From Comamonadaceae bacterium (GTDB lineage Bacteria > Pseudomonadota > Gammaproteobacteria > Burkholderiales > Burkholderiaceae_C), in contig CANGCZ010000015.1 in NCBI GenBank assembly GCA_947452325.1, forward strand, positions 1 through 16,551: a DNA stretch of 16,551 nucleotides, written 5' to 3'. Under the pieces are notes generated by a model. It ran no database searches. It was given only the letters and a program-made list of their open reading frames with translations, and was not told the origin of the DNA. The position numbers were made by a program, and so were the translations under genes. Numbering within the stretch: the stretch's first letter is position 1; each line of letters opens with the position of its first letter. Below are positions 1 through 5,595 of the stretch, in pieces.

Positions 1-64
1 ATCGTTCTTTGGCGACGCTGGCGGTTTTTTTCTTTTCACCGATCAGAAAGGACAGCAAGGACAT
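1..64 (-). CDS. minE: Cell division topological specificity factor MinE (partial, N-terminus only)
   Basis: Only the first 21 codons are inside the window; the gene runs off the left edge. The translation begins MSLLSFLIGEKKKTASVAKE, the typical MinE start. It has a short amphipathic membrane-contacting segment (residues 2-8) followed by the basic stretch that leads into the MinD-binding helix. MinE stimulates MinD ATPase activity and drives pole-to-pole oscillation, which confines the MinC inhibitor to the poles. The ATG at 62-64 lies 5 nt after the minD stop, and a GGAG ribosome-binding sequence sits inside the last codons of minD, so translation is probably coupled to minD. Identification rests on a short segment, but position and sequence agree strongly. 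Confidence 0.93.
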   Translation of the reverse strand, partial: MSLLSFLIGEKKKTASVAKER

Positions 65-69
65 GTGGC

Positions 70-885
70 TTATCTCCGGCCGAACACGCGTTGCAGCAGT
101 CCGGGCTTGACGGCTTCAGTGAAGCGCAAAGGAATTTCCTTACCGAGAAAGCGATCGACCACGTCTTTGTAGGCCTCAGCCACATCGCTTTTTTCCAGCA
201 GCACCGCAGGCACGCCCTGGTTGGAGGCTTGCAGCACGTCTTCAGACTCAGGGATGACGCCGATCAACGGTATGCGCAAGATGTCCTGGATGTCCTCGAG
301 CGACAGCATCTGACCTTCTTGCACCCGGTTCGGGTTGTAGCGGGTGATCAGCAAGTGTTCTTTGATGGGTTCCTGACCTTGGATGGCGCGCAAGGTTTTG
401 CTGCCCAGCATGCCCAAAATACGGTCCGAGTCGCGCACCGAAGAGACCTCGGGGTTGGTGACCACCACGGCTTCATCGGCAAAGTGCATGGCCATCATGG
501 CGCCGGTTTCGATACCCGCCGGTGAATCACACACGATGAATTCAAAGTCCATGCCGGCGAGTTCGCGCAACACGCGCTCGACGCCGTCTTGTGTCAGCGC
601 TTCTTTGTCTCGTGTTTGAGAAGCAGCCAGCACGTACAAATGGTCGGAGTGTTTGTCTTTGATCAGCGCCTGGTTCAAGGTAGCTTCACCGTTGATGACA
701 TTCACAAAGTCATAGACAACGCGACGCTCGCAGCCCATGATCAGATCCAGATTGCGCAAACCGACGTCAAAGTCGATCACCACCGTTTTGTGGCCGCGCA
801 AGGCCAAACCAGATGCAAAACTGGCGCTGGTGGTGGTCTTGCCGACCCCGCCTTTGCCCGAAGTCACGACGACTATTTTGGTCAT
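70..885 (-). CDS. minD: Septum site-determining ATPase MinD
   Basis: This 271-residue membrane-associated ATPase of the ParA/MinD (deviant Walker A) family recruits MinC to the inner membrane and oscillates under MinE control, blocking FtsZ rings away from midcell. Residues 2-17 hold the deviant P-loop GKGGVGKTT, and Walker B is FIVCDSPAG with its Asp. The C-terminal GLLQRVFGRR is the amphipathic membrane-targeting helix typical of MinD. The reading frame stays open a further 95 codons upstream, but that extension has no family resemblance. The start chosen (883-885) has AGGA 8 nt upstream and gives the standard MTKIVVVTSGKGG beginning. The gene lies 79 bp after minC and 5 bp before minE. The intergenic hairpin at 925-944 could alter MinD output relative to MinC. 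Confidence 0.98.
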   Translation of the reverse strand: MTKIVVVTSGKGGVGKTTTSASFASGLALRGHKTVVIDFDVGLRNLDLIMGCERRVVYDFVNVINGEATLNQALIKDKHSDHLYVLAASQTRDKEALTQDGVERVLRELAGMDFEFIVCDSPAGIETGAMMAMHFADEAVVVTNPEVSSVRDSDRILGMLGSKTLRAIQGQEPIKEHLLITRYNPNRVQEGQMLSLEDIQDILRIPLIGVIPESEDVLQASNQGVPAVLLEKSDVAEAYKDVVDRFLGKEIPLRFTEAVKPGLLQRVFGRR

Positions 886-914
886 TGAAAAAATTCCTGA
901 GTCATAAAACAGTG

Positions 915-944
915 AAGCAAAAGAACCCGGGTTTCCAACCGGGT
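915..944 (-). terminator. Possible attenuator or weak intrinsic terminator between minC and minD
   Basis: Read on the minus strand downstream of the minC stop, there is a 6-bp GC-rich stem, ACCCGG (944-939) with CCGGGT (930-925), around an 8-nt loop. It is followed by TCTTTTG. The stem is perfect but short and the T-tract is interrupted, so if it terminates transcription it would do so only partly. The function is inferred; the structure is directly visible. minD has its own AGGA ribosome-binding site beyond it. Confidence 0.4.
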
Positions 945-964
945 ATTTGCGTAAACCCTTGAGT

Positions 965-1705
965 TTACAAGGCCCGCATTTGGAGTTTGTCTTCAGCCAG
1001 CCAGACTTGAGCCGGTTTGCCCAGCACATCCAACGGCAACGCGTTGTCGCTGGTGCGGTAAACGCCTGCGATAGACACCAGTTCTGCTTCCAGCGACATT
1101 GTGAAAATGCGCGCGCCGGTATCGCCTTTGGCGCCGGCAATCGCTTTGCCGCGCAGCGGGGCGTAGACATGGATATGGCCGTCAGCCATGATTTCCGCGC
1201 CGGGATTGACCATGGCCAGCACCACCAGATCGCGACCGCGCGCGTACACGTGCTGGCCCGAGCGCAGCGGTTTGTCTATCACCATGGCACTTTGAGCCGC
1301 TGCCGGGACTTCACGCACCACCTCGACCTCGCGCACCACTTCGCGCACGACCTCCTGTGTGCTGGCCGGCAGTGCGCGCATTTCTTGCGTCACAAACAAA
1401 CCCGCCAGCGTGGCAGCGGCTTCGTGCACCGGGTGAGCGGCGCGCAGCGCCACCGGGTTCATGCGAAAGCGGCGCAGCAAAGCCAGCAGGCCGGGCATGT
1501 CCAAGGCGCCGTTCTGCGGATCCAGCACTTGTAAATCGATAAGCACAGGGTCATTGTCAAAAAAACCCGGCGTGTCGCCAAAACGCTGCTGCATGTCAGC
1601 CGAAAGTTGCTGCAAGTCGGCAGTCTTTAACACCACCGACATCAGTGGCAGCTGAACGTTCTTGATTTCAAAGGAAAAATGTTTGGAAGAGGGACTGGAA
1701 CGCAT
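965..1705 (-). CDS. minC: Septum site-determining protein MinC
   Basis: MinC is an FtsZ polymerisation inhibitor of 246 residues that acts at the membrane in complex with MinD. The N-terminal domain (about residues 1-105, FEIKNVQLPLMSVVL onward) is the FtsZ-inhibiting part. It is followed by an alanine-containing linker with a Glu-Val/Val-Arg repeat (about residues 118-133). The C-terminal beta-helix domain (about 140-246) carries DGHIHVYAPLRGKAIAGAKGD, cut here at GxIHVYxPLRG, the surface that binds MinD and the septum. The ATG at 1703-1705 is chosen because family similarity begins there; the 11 residues possible upstream are not MinC-like. The ribosome-binding sequence is weak (GGAT). This is the first gene of a minC-minD-minE operon, presumably transcribed from the divergent region 1706-1839. 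Confidence 0.96.
   Translation of the reverse strand: MRSSPSSKHFSFEIKNVQLPLMSVVLKTADLQQLSADMQQRFGDTPGFFDNDPVLIDLQVLDPQNGALDMPGLLALLRRFRMNPVALRAAHPVHEAAATLAGLFVTQEMRALPASTQEVVREVVREVEVVREVPAAAQSAMVIDKPLRSGQHVYARGRDLVVLAMVNPGAEIMADGHIHVYAPLRGKAIAGAKGDTGARIFTMSLEAELVSIAGVYRTSDNALPLDVLGKPAQVWLAEDKLQMRAL
1307..1354 (-). repeat. Imperfect tandem repeat encoding the charged MinC linker
   Basis: Four near-copies of a 12-base unit, built from GAGGTC/GAAGTG (Glu-Val) and GTGCGC (Val-Arg) hexamers, occur back to back inside minC. The hexamer order read on the coding strand is EV-VR-EV-VR-EV-EV-VR-EV. It sits exactly in the linker between the two MinC domains, where length is usually unconstrained. It probably arose by slippage or unequal crossover and remains in frame. 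Confidence 0.75.
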
Positions 1706-1795
1706 GAATAATCCGTGAAACTGAAGGCCTTGAGCCATTCAACATAAGGCGTTGACTTTACACGCTGGGGCTGACGCAGGTCTTGGACAGAATAA

Positions 1796-1820
1796 TTGTT
1801 AAATTCATTGCATTTAACAA
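1796..1820. promoter_or_regulatory. Perfect 9-bp inverted repeat, operator-like, between minC and the HTTM unit
   Basis: TTGTTAAAT (1796-1804) and ATTTAACAA (1812-1820) are exact reverse complements separated by 7 nt (tcattgc). The repeat lies in the 134-bp divergent intergenic region, ending 19 nt before the ATG at 1840. It is AT-rich amid GC-rich surroundings, which suggests a dimeric regulator site more than an RNA hairpin. On the minus strand its left arm can be read as a -35-like TTGTTA, with AATTAT 17 nt downstream as a weak -10, facing minC, so a bound protein could occlude that promoter. Which gene it controls is not known. Confidence 0.5.
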
Positions 1821-1839
1821 ATAGAAAAGGGAAGCCTGA

Positions 1840-2343
1840 ATGCGCGTTGTCTTTGTTTTGATGCTGTTGTATTTCGCGCTTCTCACACTGGGGCTGTTCT
1901 GGCGCAGCCACACCGTGCGCGGGCCTTGGTTTTTTTTGTTTCGCGCTTTTTTCCCCAATTGGCAGTTCTACCACCTGGTGGGGCCGGTGCCGCATTTGTA
2001 TGTGCGCAGTCAATACCATGGTGGCGACTGGGGAGACTGGCAGTTGGTTTATCCCCGGCAAGTTCGAAGTGTGTGGCGCTTGTTTCACAACCCCTGGGGC
2101 AACCGCGATCTGGCACAGCAAAACCTGGTTGACCATTTGTCCAGCGATATCAAAGACCTGGGTGAGGGTGCCGACGCCAGCCGTTTGGTGAGTTACCAAA
2201 TGGTATGCAGGTTGGCGGCACAGACGGCGCGCGAGCAGCACACTGCGGGCCACTACCAATTAGAGATACGCCTTGAGCGGCCATCACCGCAGGGCGTGCT
2301 CAGCAGCGATACGGTGTTGCGCAGTCCGGAGATGGCCTTGTGA
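1840..2343 (+). CDS. Hypothetical membrane-anchored protein preceding an HTTM protein
   Basis: This 167-residue protein has no family that I recognise. Residues about 2-20 form one hydrophobic segment (VFVLMLLYFALLTLGLF), likely an uncleaved membrane anchor or signal-anchor. The rest is mostly soluble and rich in aromatic residues (GPWFFLFRAFFPNWQFYHLVGPVPHLYV at the start, then HGGDWGDWQLVYP). A run of Trp, Tyr and His near the membrane is striking. The ATG at 1840 has a good AAGGGAAG ribosome-binding sequence about 7 nt upstream. Only 28 bp separate the stop from the HTTM gene on the same strand, so the two are very probably co-transcribed and may form a complex. A function related to the HTTM partner is inference from position alone. 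Confidence 0.8.
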   Translation: MRVVFVLMLLYFALLTLGLFWRSHTVRGPWFFLFRAFFPNWQFYHLVGPVPHLYVRSQYHGGDWGDWQLVYPRQVRSVWRLFHNPWGNRDLAQQNLVDHLSSDIKDLGEGADASRLVSYQMVCRLAAQTAREQHTAGHYQLEIRLERPSPQGVLSSDTVLRSPEMAL

Positions 2344-2371
2344 TGCGGCTTCGCCCAAACAGGTGGTGCGC

Positions 2372-3190
2372 ATGAGTGGCGATTTGGTGGTTCGCTGGTT
2401 GGAGTGTCTCGGCGGCTTGAGCATTTTTTTGCAATGTCTGGAGTACTGGCGGATTGCAGACTGTACAGACCCGCAAGGCATTTGGGCCTGGCAGGTCCAA
2501 CGGGCCGATATACCGGCCACACCTGCCTGGGTAGGGCGTGTATTCGATGTTTTATACCGCCCCGGTGTTTACCGCGCGCAGTTGCTGTTGCGGGCCGTCG
2601 CGGCGCTGGCTTTGATGGTCTGGGGCAACCAGTGGTGGATTGCACTGGTGTTGTTCACCGGTCAGTTGTTGTTGCTGGTGCGCTGGCGCGGCGCTTTTAA
2701 CGGCGGCAGCGATTTCATGACGCTGATCACAGTCACCGGCTTGCTGATCGCTCAACTCGTCGGCTTGGCGGCTGGCACAGACACCGGTTGGTCGGTGGCG
2801 CTGGCCTATATAGGTTTACAGACTATCAGTTCCTACTTCGTCTCGGGCTGGGTCAAATTGAAACGGCCTGAATGGCGCAACGGGCAGGCCATGACGGTGT
2901 TTTTGAATTCCGGTTTGTACGGGCCGCTGGCGCCGGGCAGCGTGTTCCGGCGACCCGGGGTGGCCATCTGCTGCAGTTGGGCCTTTATTTTGTGGGAGGG
3001 TTTGTTCCCGCTGGTTTTGCTCAACCCGGCCTGGGTGGGTTTGTTTGTGGCGGTGGCCTTGGTGTTTCACTTTTTGGTGTTCTGGTTTTTTGGCCTGAAC
3101 CGCTTTTTTTGGGCTTGGGCTGTCAATTTGAGCAGTGTTTTCTTCCTCAGCCATTGGTTATCTTTTGGCGCAGGTATGCCTAATGCTTAA
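2372..3190 (+). CDS. HTTM domain membrane protein (vitamin K-dependent gamma-carboxylase-like)
   Basis: This polytopic inner-membrane protein of 272 residues has about seven hydrophobic segments (roughly 11-27, 68-85, 87-104, 115-135, 141-157, 190-210 and 213-232, with more to the end). HTTM (horizontally transferred transmembrane) proteins are distant relatives of vitamin K-dependent gamma-glutamyl carboxylase. Family-like features are FNGGSDFMTL (109-118), YFVSGWVKLKRPEWRNG (155-171) and FFGLNRFFWAW near 235. The Lys in SGWVKL (K162) appears to line up with the catalytic-base lysine region of the carboxylase (AGVKKLD); I made that alignment by eye. The start at 2372 is chosen for the AGGTGG sequence 7-8 nt upstream; an in-frame TTG at 2273 would overlap the previous gene by 70 bases. 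The substrate is unknown; most bacterial HTTM proteins are uncharacterised. Confidence 0.85.
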   Translation: MSGDLVVRWLECLGGLSIFLQCLEYWRIADCTDPQGIWAWQVQRADIPATPAWVGRVFDVLYRPGVYRAQLLLRAVAALALMVWGNQWWIALVLFTGQLLLLVRWRGAFNGGSDFMTLITVTGLLIAQLVGLAAGTDTGWSVALAYIGLQTISSYFVSGWVKLKRPEWRNGQAMTVFLNSGLYGPLAPGSVFRRPGVAICCSWAFILWEGLFPLVLLNPAWVGLFVAVALVFHFLVFWFFGLNRFFWAWAVNLSSVFFLSHWLSFGAGMPNA

Positions 3191-3241
3191 TTTTCTTGGC
3201 AAATGCAATTCTTTATGCGATGGAATGCCGGTTAATTTGGT

Positions 3242-3269
3242 TTGACGGCTTCAGGTATCTGCATAGAAT
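3242..3269 (+). promoter_or_regulatory. Predicted sigma70-type promoter for the M23-bactofilin unit
   Basis: TTGACG (3242-3247) and TAGAAT (3264-3269) each match the consensus at five of six positions and are spaced 16 bp apart. The predicted transcription start is near 3276, leaving a 5' leader of about 40 nt before the ATG at 3315. This is the best promoter match I found in the window. Confidence 0.65.
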
Positions 3270-3275
3270 GTCGAT

Positions 3276-3293
3276 CCCTGTCTGAGAACAGGG
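3276..3293 (+). promoter_or_regulatory. Hairpin at the predicted 5' end of the M23-bactofilin mRNA
   Basis: CCCTGT (3276-3281) and ACAGGG (3288-3293) form a perfect 6-bp stem with a 6-nt loop (CTGAGA), followed by CTTTTCC. The stem would start almost exactly at the predicted +1, so it could protect the transcript's 5' end from decay. With the short T-run it could alternatively act as a weak attenuator. The structure is visible; the role is inferred. Confidence 0.4.
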
Positions 3294-3314
3294 CTTTTCC
3301 AACCAGGATTTTTC

Positions 3315-4244
3315 ATGCAGTTAATGTGGCTTTCAGGGCCAACCGGCAATGTCCGGACCATCTCTATCACCACCCGCACCGTTTTGACGGCTGCGGTAGT
3401 GATCGGTTTGTTCCTGGTCACTTCCGGTTTTTTGCTGCATTTTGTGGGTTTCAAAATCGCGGTCGAATACAACCCGGATCTGGCTCGCAGCATTGGCGGC
3501 GTCACCACCGAGGCCGAGCAAAAGCGCATGGAGTCGATTTACCGCGATCATTTGACGCAGTTGCGTGAATCCATGCACAACACGGTCAACGAAATCCGCC
3601 AGCTCGAGACCATGAAAAACCGTTTCATGGAAATGGCCACGCCCAATGTGGTGCGCGACAAAATCAACCGCAAAGACGACAACAAGGGCGGCCCCTTGAT
3701 TGCGCCCCGGCCTTTTTCCAGCTTGTTCCGCCAACCCCTGGGCATAGAGTTTGACCAGACCTTGCAGGATTTCGTGCAAACCCAGACGGCTGTGGCCGAG
3801 TTGCGCACCAACTGGGAAAAACAACTGGACTGGTTGCATACCTTGCCCACCGGTTTACCCGTGCGCGGTGACTACCGCATCAGCAGCGGTTTCGGTATTC
3901 GCAACGACCCGTTCACCGGCGGTTTGGCCATGCATGAAGGCCTGGACTTCACTGCCAACACCGGTACCCAAGTCATTGCCACAGCCAAAGGCACGGTCAC
4001 TCGTTCAGGCTGGGACATGGGCTACGGCAACGTCATCGAAGTGCAGCACGCCGAAGGTTTTTCCACCCGTTACGCGCATTTGAGCAAACGCATTGCTTCG
4101 GTGGGCGACGTGGTTGAGCGCGGCTCTGTGTTGGGTGAAGTCGGCAGCACCGGTCGCTCTACCGGCCCCCATTTGCATTACGAAGTCTTTATCAGAGACA
4201 GGGTCATCAACCCTGCACAAGTACTCCCTCTTGGCTCCAGCTAA
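3315..4244 (+). CDS. Membrane-anchored M23 family peptidase (peptidoglycan endopeptidase)
   Basis: This 309-residue zinc metallopeptidase of the LytM/M23 family probably cleaves peptidoglycan cross-links in the periplasm. A short cytoplasmic tail (1-22) precedes one transmembrane helix (about 23-45). Next comes a charged, probably coiled-coil region (about 65-110 and 145-175), then the M23 domain (about 185-300). The zinc ligands are complete: H207 and D211 (MHEGLDF) and H288 (GPHLHYEV), with H255 (YAHLSK) and H286 as catalytic histidines. It should therefore be an active enzyme and not a degenerate LytM regulator. The ATG at 3315 has AGGA upstream. The bactofilin gene follows after 21 bp, a pairing known from several bacteria in which bactofilin polymers position an M23 enzyme to control cell shape. 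The cytoplasmic tail is the obvious candidate for bactofilin contact. Confidence 0.93.
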   Translation: MQLMWLSGPTGNVRTISITTRTVLTAAVVIGLFLVTSGFLLHFVGFKIAVEYNPDLARSIGGVTTEAEQKRMESIYRDHLTQLRESMHNTVNEIRQLETMKNRFMEMATPNVVRDKINRKDDNKGGPLIAPRPFSSLFRQPLGIEFDQTLQDFVQTQTAVAELRTNWEKQLDWLHTLPTGLPVRGDYRISSGFGIRNDPFTGGLAMHEGLDFTANTGTQVIATAKGTVTRSGWDMGYGNVIEVQHAEGFSTRYAHLSKRIASVGDVVERGSVLGEVGSTGRSTGPHLHYEVFIRDRVINPAQVLPLGSS

Positions 4245-4265
4245 TCCCCTCAACGGAGTAATTCC

Positions 4266-4700
4266 ATGTTTGAAAAATTGCGCGACAAACCCCTGGCCAG
4301 TTCGCAAGAGCGCTTTGAAACACTGATAGGTCGCTCGACCCAGATTTACGGTCGCCTGGTGTTGCTTGACAGCGTGCGTATCGATGGCAAAGTGGTCGGC
4401 AATATTGAAACCACCAAGGAAAACAAAGTCACCGTGGCCATCGGCCCTACCGGTGAAGTTTCCGGCGACGTCACCGCCCACAGGGTGATGGTGGCGGGCA
4501 AGGTCGAAGGCAATATTTACGCGTCCGAGCGGGTCGAGTTCCACAAAGATTCCATCGTTCACGGCGATATTTCTTACGGTTCCATCGCGGTGGAGCACGG
4601 CGCACGCTTGTTGGGTTTGGTGATCCAAAACCCGGCGGGCGGCACGACCGCAGGCGCCGAGGCCAATACGGCCATCCGCCAGGCGCAAAACAGCAAATAA
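4266..4700 (+). CDS. Bactofilin family cytoskeletal protein
   Basis: This 144-residue protein has the bactofilin (DUF583) beta-helix core at about residues 17-115. It shows the repeated short beta-strand pattern, with motifs such as GRLVLLDSVRIDGKVVGNI, GPTGEVSGDVTAHRVMVAGK and VEGNIYASERVEFHKDSIVHGDI visible in sequence. The N-terminal (MFEKLRDKPLASSQERFETL) and C-terminal (AGAEANTAIRQAQNSK) tails are short and probably disordered, as in the family. Bactofilins self-assemble without nucleotide into membrane-associated filaments that recruit cell-wall enzymes. A GGAG ribosome-binding site precedes the ATG at 4266. The upstream M23 peptidase is the likely client. The gene is probably transcribed with it from the promoter at 3242-3269. 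Confidence 0.95.
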   Translation: MFEKLRDKPLASSQERFETLIGRSTQIYGRLVLLDSVRIDGKVVGNIETTKENKVTVAIGPTGEVSGDVTAHRVMVAGKVEGNIYASERVEFHKDSIVHGDISYGSIAVEHGARLLGLVIQNPAGGTTAGAEANTAIRQAQNSK

Positions 4701-4706
4701 AGCGGC

Positions 4707-5564
4707 ATGTACCAAGCTGCCACACCTGAATGGTATGACCGCATGTACAACAACCGGGCCTTGGTGCCCGGTTTTGCTACGCACTTGCAGCAATGGGCCA
4801 CACACTCGGCCCAAGCCAGAGACCAATTGCAATGCCTCACCGACCTGAGCTACGGTGCGGGCGTCAACGAAACCCTGGATATTTTTCCTGCTGCCGATGC
4901 CAACGCGCCCGTTTTGGTTTTTTTGCACGGCGGATACTGGCGCTCGCTGGACAAAGCCGATCATTCGTTTGTGGCACCGCCGTTTGTCAAACAAGGCGTG
5001 TGCGTGGTCGTGCCGAATTACGCTTTGTGCCCGGCGGTCACGGTGCCGCATATCGTGCTGCAAATGGTCAAGGCGTTGGCCTGGGTCTGGCGGTACATCC
5101 GCGAGTGGGGCGGCGACCCTGCCCGTATACATGTGGCCGGGCATTCGGCTGGCGGTCACTTGGCGGCCATGATGATGGCCTGTCAGTGGCAGCGTCATGC
5201 AGCGGATTTGCCGCAGGATGTGGTGAAGTCAGCTTTGTCTGTGTCCGGCTTGTATGAACTGGCTTCTGTCAGTCGCGCACCCATGTTGCAAACCGATTTG
5301 CGCTTGGATGAGGCGCAAATTTTGCAATGCAGCCCGGCTTGGATGCCAGCGCCTGCGCACGCCCGCTTGCTGAGCGTGGCCGGTTCTTTGGAGAGCGCCG
5401 AATTTTTGCGCCACAACCGTTTGATCCGCAAGGCCTGGGGCGCGCAGCACGTGCCGGTGTGCCAGGAGTTGCACGGTTTGAACCATTTCAGCATCGTCGA
5501 AGCATTGGCTAAACCGGAGCACCGTTTACATCGCATGGCGTTGGAGATGTGTCTGGCCGGTTAA
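4707..5564 (+). CDS. Alpha/beta hydrolase, kynurenine formamidase-like
   Basis: This 285-residue cytoplasmic alpha/beta-hydrolase has the HGGYW oxyanion motif (residues 74-78), the nucleophile elbow GHSAGGH (S147), an acid candidate in GSLESAEF (E229 or E232) and the catalytic His in LNHFS (H260). HGGYW plus this spacing is characteristic of arylformamidase/kynurenine formamidase relatives, which hydrolyse N-formylkynurenine or related esters and amides. No other tryptophan-catabolic gene is in the window, so the true substrate is open and the symbol kynB is not assigned. The ATG at 4707 is 6 nt after the bactofilin stop with only a poor ribosome-binding sequence, which suggests coupling to bactofilin translation. 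The stop is 17 bp from the convergent transporter gene. A role in cell-wall or shape control is not supported by the sequence. Confidence 0.88.
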   Translation: MYQAATPEWYDRMYNNRALVPGFATHLQQWATHSAQARDQLQCLTDLSYGAGVNETLDIFPAADANAPVLVFLHGGYWRSLDKADHSFVAPPFVKQGVCVVVPNYALCPAVTVPHIVLQMVKALAWVWRYIREWGGDPARIHVAGHSAGGHLAAMMMACQWQRHAADLPQDVVKSALSVSGLYELASVSRAPMLQTDLRLDEAQILQCSPAWMPAPAHARLLSVAGSLESAEFLRHNRLIRKAWGAQHVPVCQELHGLNHFSIVEALAKPEHRLHRMALEMCLAG

Positions 5565-5572
5565 TTGGGCAA

Positions 5573-5595
5573 AGCGTGCCTTTATTTGGAACGCT
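5573..5595. terminator. Weak hairpin at the convergent hydrolase/transporter junction
   Basis: AGCGT and CC (5573-5580) can pair with GG and ACGCT (5588-5595) around a TTTATTT loop, with one internal mismatch. On the minus strand it is followed by only TTT, and on the plus strand by no T-run. It spans the last codons of the transporter gene. It is the only plausible structure for ending both convergent transcripts, and it is a weak one. Confidence 0.25.

Noticed and set aside
886..1170. A 95-residue N-terminal extension of MinD
   Set aside because: It overlaps minC, has no homology, and the internal ATG at 883-885 has a ribosome-binding site and the canonical MinD beginning.
1307..1354. The 12-base tandem repeat as a CRISPR-like or mobile-element array
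   Set aside because: The units are contiguous with no spacers and encode an in-frame protein linker.
1752..1780. TTGACT at 1752-1757 as a -35 element for the HTTM unit
   Set aside because: No -10-like hexamer lies 15-19 bp downstream.
2273..2371. A TTG start for the HTTM protein, adding 33 residues
   Set aside because: It overlaps the upstream gene, adds a Cys/Arg-rich stretch unlike a membrane protein start, and has no ribosome-binding site.
4005..5198. Long minus-strand open frame (397 codons) across the M23, bactofilin and hydrolase genes
   Set aside because: It is antisense to three well-supported genes, its translation is His/Arg/Gly-rich as expected of a shadow frame, and it matches no family I know.
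4707..5564. Assigning the hydrolase as kynB of a tryptophan-degradation operon
   Set aside because: No kynA or kynU gene is in the window, and HGGYW hydrolases include other substrates.
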